From Prevotella sp. MA2016 (GTDB lineage: Bacteria > Bacteroidota > Bacteroidia > Bacteroidales > Bacteroidaceae), in the NCBI RefSeq assembly GCF_000619825.1, contig NZ_JHUW01000010.1, forward strand, positions 186,001-250,000: DNA of 64,000 bases, written 5' to 3'. The notes beneath the pieces were generated by a model. The model made no database searches. It worked only from the letters and a program-made list of their open reading frames with translations, and was not told the origin of the DNA. Shown piece after piece: positions 47,538 through 55,987 of this stretch (its first letter is position 1; every line of letters begins with the position of its first letter). The translations under genes were made by a program, and so were the position numbers.

Positions 47538-49522
47538 TATCAGTAGAAGGACTGAGAGTAGAGTTTGGTATCAAGCCTTTGTTTGATGGGGCTAGTTTTG
47601 TGATTAACGATAAGGATCGCATTGCTCTTGTGGGTAAGAATGGTGCAGGAAAGAGTACCATGCTCAAGATTCTGTGTGGGCTGCAGAAGCCTACTGCAGG
47701 AAATGTGAGCGTGCCTAACGATACAAAGATAGGCTATCTGCCCCAGGTGATGATTCTGCAAGACGATACAACCGTGCGCGAGGAGGCACAGAAGGCTTTT
47801 GCCGATAATACCCGCATGAAGGAACGGTTGGAACAGATGAATCAGGAACTGGCCGAACGTACCGACTATGAGAGTGAGAGCTATCTGGCGCTGATTGAGA
47901 AATATACCACTGCCCATGAGCGCTATATGATGATGGGGGCTGAGAATTATGAGGCTGAGATAGAACGTACACTGACCGGTTTGGGATTTGAACGTAGCGA
48001 CTTTGAGCGTCCTACTTCCGAGTTCTCTGGTGGTTGGCGTATGCGTATCGAATTGGCCAAGATTCTGCTGCAGAAACCAGATGTGTTGCTGCTCGACGAG
48101 CCTACCAACCACCTGGATATCGAATCTATTCAGTGGCTGGAGCAGTTCCTGGCGCAAAGCTCAAGTGCTGTGGTGCTGGTAAGTCATGACCGTGCCTTTA
48201 TTAATAATGTGTCAAATCGTACCCTTGAAATCTCTTGTGGTAAGGTGATTGACTATAAAGTGAAGTACGACGAGTATGTGGTGCTTCGCAAAGAACGTCG
48301 TGAGCAACAGTTAAGGGCTTACGAGAACCAACAAAAGGAAGTTGCTGAGATGAAGGCGTTTATCGAACGCTTCAGATACCAGGCTACAAAGGCAGTTCAG
48401 GTTCAGCAGAAGGTGAAACAACTTGAGAAGATTGTACCTATCGAGATTGATGAGGTTGACAATTCTGCCATGCACCTGAAGTTCCCACCTTGCTTGCGAA
48501 GCGGTGATTATCCTGTGATATGTGATGAAGTTCGGAAGGACTATGGTGAACATACCGTCTTTGATCATGTGACGCTGACCATTAAGCGTGGTGAGAAAGT
48601 GGCTTTTGTGGGTAAAAACGGTGAAGGAAAATCTACACTCGTGAAGTGTATCATGGGTGAGATTCCATATACAGGCGAACTGAAGGTGGGACATAACATC
48701 CAGATAGGCTATTTTGCCCAGAACCAGGCACAGTTGCTTGATGAGAATCTCACTGTGTTCCAGACCATCGACAATGTAGCTAAGGGCGAAGTGCGATTGC
48801 GCATTAACGATATCCTGGGAGCCTTTATGTTTGGAGGTGAGGAGAGTGATAAGAAGGTGAAGGTGCTGAGTGGTGGCGAGCGCAGTAGATTGGCTATGAT
48901 CCGCTTGCTGTTGGAACCTGTCAACCTGCTGATTCTCGACGAGCCCACCAACCACCTGGATATGCCTTCTAAAGATGTGTTGAAGGAAGCCATCAAAGCT
49001 TTTGATGGTACGGCTATCATCGTGAGTCACGACCGTGAATTCTTGGATGGTTTGGTCACCAAAGTATATGAGTTTGGTGGTGGTAAGGTGCGCGAGCATT
49101 TGGGCGGTATCTACGATTTCTTAAGATCCAAGAAGATAACAGAACTGAATGAACTGGGGCGTGATAATTCTCAGCGTGGAAATAATAAATTCCCAGTGAA
49201 GGAACAGAATGTTTCCAACGTAGCAGCAAATAGCGCGCAGAAAGAAATTCCGCAGGAGACCTTGGTAAAAGCGCTGAGTTATGCCGAGCGCAAGGAACAG
49301 CAGAAGCGTGTCAATCGTGTACAGAAAGCCGTGAAGCAGTCGGAAGAAAAGATTGAGAAACTGGAACAGCGCTTGAACGAGCTCAATGAACTGCTGATGC
49401 AGCCTGAGAATGCATCTGACATGGTGATGGTGAATGAGTACACCAACATCAAGGCCGAACTTGATGCTGAAGTGGAGCGCTGGGAGAAAGCAAGCGAGGA
49501 ATTAGAATCATTAATGCAATAA
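47534..49522 (+). CDS. ABC-F family ATPase
   Basis: 662-aa soluble protein with two ABC domains and no membrane segment. Walker A: VGKNGAGKST and VGKNGEGKST; signatures: FSGGWRMRIELAK and LSGGERSRLAMIRLL; Walker B: LLLDEPTNHLD and LILDEPTNHLD, then SHDR switches. The inter-domain linker (~res 245-300) is helical and basic, as in ribosome-binding ABC-F factors, and the C-terminus is a coiled coil. Likely a translation factor of the Uup/YdiF type; antibiotic resistance cannot be inferred from sequence. Confidence 0.92.
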   Translation: MISVEGLRVEFGIKPLFDGASFVINDKDRIALVGKNGAGKSTMLKILCGLQKPTAGNVSVPNDTKIGYLPQVMILQDDTTVREEAQKAFADNTRMKERLEQMNQELAERTDYESESYLALIEKYTTAHERYMMMGAENYEAEIERTLTGLGFERSDFERPTSEFSGGWRMRIELAKILLQKPDVLLLDEPTNHLDIESIQWLEQFLAQSSSAVVLVSHDRAFINNVSNRTLEISCGKVIDYKVKYDEYVVLRKERREQQLRAYENQQKEVAEMKAFIERFRYQATKAVQVQQKVKQLEKIVPIEIDEVDNSAMHLKFPPCLRSGDYPVICDEVRKDYGEHTVFDHVTLTIKRGEKVAFVGKNGEGKSTLVKCIMGEIPYTGELKVGHNIQIGYFAQNQAQLLDENLTVFQTIDNVAKGEVRLRINDILGAFMFGGEESDKKVKVLSGGERSRLAMIRLLLEPVNLLILDEPTNHLDMPSKDVLKEAIKAFDGTAIIVSHDREFLDGLVTKVYEFGGGKVREHLGGIYDFLRSKKITELNELGRDNSQRGNNKFPVKEQNVSNVAANSAQKEIPQETLVKALSYAERKEQQKRVNRVQKAVKQSEEKIEKLEQRLNELNELLMQPENASDMVMVNEYTNIKAELDAEVERWEKASEELESLMQ

Positions 49523-49535
49523 TAAACAAAAAACG

Positions 49536-51569
49536 ATGAAAAGATTTCTAACAATGATGACAATGGCATCTGTTTCAATGATGATGATGGCTCAGACTGA
49601 GCTTGGTTCAGGCTTGAACGAGGCCGATTTCAACAAGAATGTTCGTCCAGGCGACGACTTCTATGAGTATGCTTGTGGTGGTTGGATGAAGAACAACCCA
49701 CTGCCAGCAGCCTATTCTCGCTATGGTAGTTTCGACCGTTTGCAGGAAGAGAACGACAAGCGTATCAATGGTATTCTGAAAGAACTTCAGAGCAATACCT
49801 ATGCAAAGGGTACTATCGAGCAGAAACTGAGTGATCTCTACAAGTTGGCGATGGACTCTACACGCCGTAACAAGGAAGGTGTAGCACCATTGATGCCACT
49901 GATTAAGCGTCTGGAGGCTGCTAAGACCAATAAGCAGCTGCTGGCTATCCAACTGGAGATGGCTCCTTATGGTGAACAGGAGTTCTTCTATGCTGGTTTT
50001 GGTGCCGATGAGAAGAATGCTGCTCAGAATATTCTGAGTATCTACCAGGGCGGACTCTCACTCGGTCAGAAGGAGTACTATCTGGATAACGATAAGGCTA
50101 CAGCCGATATCCGTGAGGCATTTAAGAAGCACGTGGTGAAGATGTTCCAGCTCTTGGGCTTCAGCAAGAGCGCTGCTACCAAGAAGATGCAGAACATCAT
50201 GAAGGTTGAGACTGCCCTGGCCAAGGTGAGCAAGAGTCGTACAGAGCTCCGCGATCCAGAGGCTAACTATAATAAGATGACTCTGAAGGAGTTTGAGACT
50301 AAGTATCCTAACCTGCCATTGGTTAAGGTGATGAATGCTCAGGGTATTGATACTAAGTACCTGCAGGAGATGGTTGTAGGACAGCCTGACTTCCTTGCTG
50401 GTGCCAACAAACTGGTTGGTAGCATCAAGCCTGCTGAGTATCGCGACGTGATGGAGTGGGGCTTTATCAGCGGCGCCGCCAACTATCTGAACGATGCTAC
50501 AGCAGCCGAGAGCTTCGACTTCAATGGTAAGGTTCGTTCTGGACGTAAGGAGAACTTCCCTCTGTGGAAGCGTAGCACCAGTCAGGTGGAGCGTGTGATG
50601 GGTGAGGCTCTTGGTAAAATTTACGCCGAGAAGTACTTCCCTGAGGCTGCTAAGCAGCGTATGCTCACACTGATCAAGAACCTGCAGATTGCCCTCGGCG
50701 AGCGTATTGCCGCTCAGAGCTGGATGGACGATTCTACAAAGGTGAATGCTCTGCTGAAGCTGAACACATTCTATGTGAAAGTAGGCTATCCTGATAAGTG
50801 GACTGATATCTCTGCACTTGAGATTGATCCTACGAAATCTTATTACGATAATATGCAGGCATGCGCTAAGTTCTGGAATGCTTGGAATATTGAGCATACT
50901 GTAGGAAAGCCTGTGGATCGTGATGATTGGCATATGACTCCACAGACAGTAAACGCCTATTATAATCCAACCACCAATGAGATCTGTTTCCCTGCAGGAA
51001 TCCTACAGTATCCTTTCTTTGACATGACTGCTGATGATGCCTTTAACTATGGTGCCATTGGTGTGGTGATTGGTCATGAGATGACACATGGATTCGACGA
51101 CCAGGGTCGCCAGTTTGATAAAGATGGAAATATGCATGACTGGTGGAAAGAAGCAGATGGAAAGAACTTTACAGCTCGTACTGACAAATATGCTGATTTC
51201 TTTAGTGCCATCAACGTGCTGCCCGACCTGAAGGGTAACGGTCGACTGACACTGGGTGAGAACCTGGCCGACCACGGTGGTCTGCAGGTGGCTTGGGCTG
51301 CTTATAAGAATGCTACCAAGCGCAATCCTCTCGGTGAGAAGAATGGACTGACAGCTGATCAGCGCTTCTTCCACGCTTATGCTGGCGTGTGGGCTGCTAA
51401 TATTACAGAAGCAGAGATTCGTAACCGCACTAAGAGCGATCCTCACTCACTGGGTCGTTGGCGTGTAAACGGTGCTCTGCCACATATTGATGCATGGTAC
51501 GAGGCCTTTGGCGTGAAAGAGGGCGATAAAATGTTTATCCCCAAGCAGGAACGCCTTGAATTGTGGTAA
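49536..51569 (+). CDS. pepO: Secreted M13 (neprilysin/PepO) endopeptidase
   Basis: 677-aa zinc metallopeptidase with a signal peptide ending MMMAQ. Zinc site: VIGHEMTHGFDDQGRQFD (HEMTH) with the third ligand Glu in LGENLADHGGL; the substrate-binding NAYYNPTTNEICFPAGILQ and the C-terminal CxxW-like end (here ERLELW without Cys) are family traits. It cleaves short peptides in the periplasm or outside. It follows ABC-F by 13 bp and ends at a terminator. Confidence 0.95.
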   Translation: MKRFLTMMTMASVSMMMMAQTELGSGLNEADFNKNVRPGDDFYEYACGGWMKNNPLPAAYSRYGSFDRLQEENDKRINGILKELQSNTYAKGTIEQKLSDLYKLAMDSTRRNKEGVAPLMPLIKRLEAAKTNKQLLAIQLEMAPYGEQEFFYAGFGADEKNAAQNILSIYQGGLSLGQKEYYLDNDKATADIREAFKKHVVKMFQLLGFSKSAATKKMQNIMKVETALAKVSKSRTELRDPEANYNKMTLKEFETKYPNLPLVKVMNAQGIDTKYLQEMVVGQPDFLAGANKLVGSIKPAEYRDVMEWGFISGAANYLNDATAAESFDFNGKVRSGRKENFPLWKRSTSQVERVMGEALGKIYAEKYFPEAAKQRMLTLIKNLQIALGERIAAQSWMDDSTKVNALLKLNTFYVKVGYPDKWTDISALEIDPTKSYYDNMQACAKFWNAWNIEHTVGKPVDRDDWHMTPQTVNAYYNPTTNEICFPAGILQYPFFDMTADDAFNYGAIGVVIGHEMTHGFDDQGRQFDKDGNMHDWWKEADGKNFTARTDKYADFFSAINVLPDLKGNGRLTLGENLADHGGLQVAWAAYKNATKRNPLGEKNGLTADQRFFHAYAGVWAANITEAEIRNRTKSDPHSLGRWRVNGALPHIDAWYEAFGVKEGDKMFIPKQERLELW

Positions 51570-51594
51570 TCTATATCAAAAAATATGTTTTTTG

Positions 51595-51628
51595 CCGTCG
51601 TAAATGTAAATTTACGGCGGTTTTTTTT
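51595..51628 (+). terminator. Terminator after the M13 peptidase
   Basis: Stem CCGTCGTAAAT/ATTTACGGCGG with one mismatch, followed by eight T. The T-run leads directly into the -33 element of the next promoter. Confidence 0.85.
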
Positions 51629-51656
51629 GTTTAATTCGTTTTTTTAATTAACTTTG
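51626..51656 (+). promoter_or_regulatory. Promoter of the kinase/AAA/FHA/PP2C cassette
   Basis: -33 TTTG (51626-51629), 19-nt spacer, -7 TAACTTTG (51649-51656). A near-ideal promoter 30 bp before the zinc-ribbon gene; the only clear promoter on this strand before 60.8 kb. Confidence 0.75.
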
Positions 51657-51686
51657 CACCTAGCTTAAGTTAAAATTCCAACAACG

Positions 51687-52610
51687 ATGAACGATATTAC
51701 ACAAAACCCCGATCGAGTAAATAGAAGCGCAGAGCCTCTCTATCGCGAGCATTCTGTGCAACAACCCCAATATCAGCAAGCCATGCAGACCAATGCTGCT
51801 AATGGCATACAATGTCCCCATTGCGGTGCGCTTAATGAGCCAGAGGCTCTTTTCTGTGCATCGTGCGGTGAACCTATCGGACAGGCTACCTGTCCCTATT
51901 GCGGCGCAGCTGTCGATGCAGATGCCGATTTCTGCGAAAGCTGTCGTCATTATATTCGAAAAGACGTATGCTCGTTCTGCGGAGCTTATCTGAATGGAGC
52001 CGAGTCTTATTGTCCAGAATGCGGTAGTCCCGTGGGCGGTATCGTTTGTCCTGTTTGCCGAACCCTTAATGATTTCTCGTTCTGCAAACAGTGTGGTACA
52101 GCCCTTACAGAAGAGGCCCGTATGCTAAAAGAGAAAGTGATGCAGATGCCAGAATATCAGCAGATGCAGAAACTGGCCGAAGAGATTCAGCAACTGGATC
52201 TTCAGATTCCTTATGTGACCGAGCAGGATAAAGAGCGCGATCGCAGAAGTCAGGAGTTGCGCCAGCGAGTACTGATGCTGTTGGCTCAGGATCGTGGCAT
52301 GGATCGTGTAGATGCCAACTTGGCCGATCATAAAGTGATGAGCAAGGATGAGCACGACAAGAAGAAGCAAGAGCGCATGGAGATGCTGTCGAGATTGCTC
52401 GATCAGATGGCTCAGGTGCCTCAACCCAAGCCAGCACAGGTGCGCAATTATGCGATGGCTTGTAAGCCTCAGGGCGTGCGTCTGGCTTGGCAGTGCAACT
52501 TCAAGCATGCGCTCCACTCAAGTCCATGTGGTTGTGCCAAACCACAGATGGGCGGAAAATGGATTATTCTTGGCAAGGGTACTAGAAAAGAAATTAAAGA
52601 CGATATCTAA
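51687..52610 (+). CDS. Multi-zinc-ribbon protein of the kinase cassette
   Basis: 307-aa soluble protein. Residues ~42-150 hold about five CxxC pairs (CPHCG, CASCG, CPYCG, CESC, CSFCG, CPECG, CPVC, CKQCG), i.e. a string of double zinc ribbons. A long helical coiled-coil-like region follows (~155-255), and a C-terminal part with further Cys (MACKPQG, WQCNFKH, SSPCGCAKPQMGGKW). Probably a scaffold or adaptor. Two later proteins of the cassette also begin with zinc ribbons. It is coupled to the kinase gene by a one-base TAATG overlap. Confidence 0.75.
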   Translation: MNDITQNPDRVNRSAEPLYREHSVQQPQYQQAMQTNAANGIQCPHCGALNEPEALFCASCGEPIGQATCPYCGAAVDADADFCESCRHYIRKDVCSFCGAYLNGAESYCPECGSPVGGIVCPVCRTLNDFSFCKQCGTALTEEARMLKEKVMQMPEYQQMQKLAEEIQQLDLQIPYVTEQDKERDRRSQELRQRVLMLLAQDRGMDRVDANLADHKVMSKDEHDKKKQERMEMLSRLLDQMAQVPQPKPAQVRNYAMACKPQGVRLAWQCNFKHALHSSPCGCAKPQMGGKWIILGKGTRKEIKDDI

Positions 52611-55600
52611 TGAGTACGGTTAGAACTCCACAGAATAGTGTTACTGAAAACGAAGAGGTGAACGTAGATAAAACCGTGCGAGCCACCAACTTCGATGCAG
52701 TACCGATGACTCCTCCAAAAGAAGAGAAGCCAAAACCGCTTGATGGCACTATCCGTATTGATATGCCTAAAGCAAATGTTGTGGCAAAACAAGCAGCTCC
52801 ATCGGCGAAGCCTTTGGATGGTACAGTGCGTGCGCCCGGCATCAATCAGCCGATAGCACCGAAGCCGGCTGCCAGGCCTTTGGACGGTACAGTGCGTGCA
52901 CCCGGCATCAATCAGCCGATAGCACCGAAGCCGGCTGCCAGGCCTTTGGACGGTACAGTGCGTGCACCCGGCATCAATCAGCCGATAGCACCGAAGCCGG
53001 CTGCTCCGGCGCCAAGTCGTACAACTCGTGGGGCTCAACCTCAACCTCAGCGTCCGTCAGCCCCTCGTCCCAATGTCAACATCTCTATTATATCATCTGT
53101 TGATAATGAGGATAGAGCAAAGAAACTTAAACAACAGCGTAATGAGGTTGATGAGAATATCTTTGTATTGAAAGGGCACGACTATAAGCGCGTGTCGATC
53201 CTGAGCGAGAATACTGGCGAGGCCGAAGTATTCCTTGTTGAGCGTGATCATAAAGAATATGTGCTTAAGGTTTACTATCCTAATTTCGATGTGAACAGGA
53301 AAATACTGCAGACAGTATTGAACTTCGACTTCGAAATGGTAGTGAAGGTTTATGACTTTGGTAAGACCTATGTTGACGGCAAGCATCGCTATTATGAATT
53401 GATGGAATATCTGCGCGGTGGCTCGATGGCCGAATTCAAACTCGAAGGAGATATGGACAAGTTCCGTCGTATTGTCCTGCAGAGTGCGGCCGCCCTGGCA
53501 TATTGCCATCAGCTGCGTATCCTTCACAAGGATATCAAACCAGGCAACTTCTTCTTCCGCGATAAGGATCATAACGAACTGGTGCTGGGTGATTTCGGTA
53601 TCTCGAGCATGCTTGAGGAGGATGGTAAGGCACATAAGACCACCCAGGCCCGTACACCAATCTATGCAGCGCCTGAAATGTACGCAGATGTTATCGATGG
53701 TGTTGTAGAGATATCTCCAAAGGCTGATTACTATTCATTAGGTATCAGCTTGATGACACTCTGGCTCGGTGAGAGTCCGATGAGTACCAACGAGCGTGTG
53801 ATGATGCGTCAGAAGAATGAGGGACGCATACCACGTATGAACGAGCTGCCTGAGCGTATCAAGTTGCTCGTGATGGGATTGACGGTAGTTAATCCTATCA
53901 ACCGCTGGGGATACGAACAGGTGGAGCAATGGTTCCTGGGCGAGACGCCAAAAGTAGATCTCTCGTCGCCATTCCTGAAGTATCAGAGCTTTATTGTCGA
54001 TCCAGAGCGCAACTTGGTTGCTGAAAATGTACACGAACTGATTCCAATGCTGCTGGCCAATGAGAAAGTGGCTATCGGCTATCTCTACAATGGACGTATT
54101 ACCCAATGGTTGGATGCCTGCGGTAACAACAAACTGAGCACCATCGTAAGAGATATCATTTCTAAGCGCTATCCCATCGATCAGCGTGCAGGACTGATGG
54201 CATCGCTCTATGCCATGGAGCCCACCTATCCATATAAGGATATACGCGGTAGCTTGTGTGATGATATTCATGCCGTTTGTATCTCATTGCTGAGTAATCA
54301 GGATGAATATGCACTCACGCTGGGCAATCCTAACGACAATTTCTACCTCTATATAGAAACTCACACAAGTTGTGATATAGATCGTTTGCGTTCGTATTTT
54401 AAGAACGTGAACTACGCCAACAAGGATGAAGTCCGTGTGGCTATCATGAGAATCGTGCTTGAAGTGGATCCCGAGATACCATTCATGGTGAGGTATCCGT
54501 CAAACACGATTAATGAGATTGTGAGCATCTTTAGTCATGAAGATATTACTGAAGACGAGTGGCACAGTCTGACCGACGGACGTCTGCTTGCCTGGATGTA
54601 TAGTCATGAAGACCAGATGGCATGTGAGAGTCTGCGCATCATGACGCAAGATCAGCCTTACTCTCAAAACCTGGCCTATAAGGTGCTTTATAACCTGAAT
54701 CGCGAGGCAGCCTATGATCTGGATTCAGCCTTCACACCAACGCAGGTTGGTGAGTTGTTGAACGAACGCTTGCACAAGACACAAAATCTGAGTGAAAAGG
54801 AGTTCGAAGAGGTGATGAAGGATTTCATCGAACTGAATGGACGCTTTGCCTATTATGCACAGTTGCATGGTTGGACAGAGATGTACAACGAGCATCATCG
54901 TTGCTTCGACTTCAAGAGCGATGAGAATAAGGAGCGCTTAGGTGCCTACGATGCCAGAACAGCCGTTTACCGCTTCTGTCGCATACTGGGAGTTGTGCCT
55001 ACCTACCAGATGCCTGATGGCATTGAATATGCCGATGGCCGTAATCTGCAGGTCAAGAAGATGCAGATATTCCGTAATGAGATCAGAAACGGCTCGATGG
55101 GGCAGTGGATGGCGGTATTCTATCATGAAGACCCAACTGCCGACTTTACACAGGAATACTCCTATGAGCATGCTATCGAAGACTGGTTGATGGCGATGGG
55201 TAAGATCGATCCATCACAGCGTTATTATAAGCGTTTCATCGATGCTCGAGACGAAACACAAAGACGTGTGACTCATGTGAAGGACAGCTGGCGCAGAGCC
55301 AAAGCCAAGGAGAATCTGTGGCGAATGATGTTCTATGGCTTGAGTGGCGTATGGTTGGTGTTTGTGCTCATCTTTGGAATCACCAATCCTGAATATATCC
55401 TGAGTCATACTTTTATCAGTATCGGTATGCCTTTGGGTGGAATGACGGGCCTGATTGTTGCTACACGCTCGTTCTTTAAGGGCTATGACTTCATGTTCTC
55501 ATTCTTATGGGGATTGGTAGGTGCGTTTACGTGCTTTATACCTATTATTATATTAAAGTATATAGGTGCTTCGCATCCCACACTCTTTAACATTGCCATC

Positions 55601-55981
55601 ATCGTTATAACGTTGATATATATGCTGGTTTGTCACCTCACAGATTTCCGTGGTGACGAGAAAGCCGATAGTCGATTGATTTCTGAGGTGCTTGAGAACG
55701 ATGTTAAATCAACTCTGATAGAACCCTTGTTCTACACCTTCAAGGCAAGGTCGTATAAGTTCAAAGGTTCAAAATTTGGTTTGCTGAACGATGTCACCGA
55801 TCAGGTTCGCTCTATCAGTGGCGAGAGTGTGCTGCACTACGTACTGTGGAGTCTGCTGATGCTGGTATTCGTATTGTCGTTTATCGTATTCAGTCCCAAA
55901 ATGCTGAATATTGCCAATCCTAATAGTCATATGAAGGAGGCACCGTCAAGTATTATTAAGAAAATAGATAGAGACGCATAA
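52610..55981 (+). CDS. Membrane Ser/Thr protein kinase with repeated T-[VI]-R tail
   Basis: 1123-aa protein. Residues 1-150 are disordered and hold six T-[VI]-R motifs (Thr3, 22, 47, 72, 94, 116); the last three are in 22-aa repeats of the form PLDGTVRAPGINQPIAPKP. The eukaryote-like kinase domain (~185-460) has Lys220 (VLKVYYP), HKDIKPGN with Asp308, DFG at 328 and APE at 354-356, so it should be active. A long helical region follows, then about five membrane segments (~905-1100). The repeated threonines are likely phosphorylation sites read by the FHA protein downstream; that is inference. It shares a PRPNV...ISIISS motif with that FHA protein. Confidence 0.85.
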   Translation: MSTVRTPQNSVTENEEVNVDKTVRATNFDAVPMTPPKEEKPKPLDGTIRIDMPKANVVAKQAAPSAKPLDGTVRAPGINQPIAPKPAARPLDGTVRAPGINQPIAPKPAARPLDGTVRAPGINQPIAPKPAAPAPSRTTRGAQPQPQRPSAPRPNVNISIISSVDNEDRAKKLKQQRNEVDENIFVLKGHDYKRVSILSENTGEAEVFLVERDHKEYVLKVYYPNFDVNRKILQTVLNFDFEMVVKVYDFGKTYVDGKHRYYELMEYLRGGSMAEFKLEGDMDKFRRIVLQSAAALAYCHQLRILHKDIKPGNFFFRDKDHNELVLGDFGISSMLEEDGKAHKTTQARTPIYAAPEMYADVIDGVVEISPKADYYSLGISLMTLWLGESPMSTNERVMMRQKNEGRIPRMNELPERIKLLVMGLTVVNPINRWGYEQVEQWFLGETPKVDLSSPFLKYQSFIVDPERNLVAENVHELIPMLLANEKVAIGYLYNGRITQWLDACGNNKLSTIVRDIISKRYPIDQRAGLMASLYAMEPTYPYKDIRGSLCDDIHAVCISLLSNQDEYALTLGNPNDNFYLYIETHTSCDIDRLRSYFKNVNYANKDEVRVAIMRIVLEVDPEIPFMVRYPSNTINEIVSIFSHEDITEDEWHSLTDGRLLAWMYSHEDQMACESLRIMTQDQPYSQNLAYKVLYNLNREAAYDLDSAFTPTQVGELLNERLHKTQNLSEKEFEEVMKDFIELNGRFAYYAQLHGWTEMYNEHHRCFDFKSDENKERLGAYDARTAVYRFCRILGVVPTYQMPDGIEYADGRNLQVKKMQIFRNEIRNGSMGQWMAVFYHEDPTADFTQEYSYEHAIEDWLMAMGKIDPSQRYYKRFIDARDETQRRVTHVKDSWRRAKAKENLWRMMFYGLSGVWLVFVLIFGITNPEYILSHTFISIGMPLGGMTGLIVATRSFFKGYDFMFSFLWGLVGAFTCFIPIIILKYIGASHPTLFNIAIIVITLIYMLVCHLTDFRGDEKADSRLISEVLENDVKSTLIEPLFYTFKARSYKFKGSKFGLLNDVTDQVRSISGESVLHYVLWSLLMLVFVLSFIVFSPKMLNIANPNSHMKEAPSSIIKKIDRDA
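52811..53008 (+). repeat. Three tandem 66-bp repeats in the kinase gene
   Basis: Units start at 52811, 52877 and 52943, encode 22 residues each, and are almost identical at the DNA level, which points to recent duplication. A degenerate earlier copy (KPLDGTIRI) lies at about 52734. Confidence 0.9.
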
Positions 55982-55987
55982 TATAAA

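Noticed and set aside
52607..53044. Minus-strand ORF with repeated 22-residue units
   Set aside because: Mirror image of the 66-bp repeats in the kinase gene; no independent evidence.
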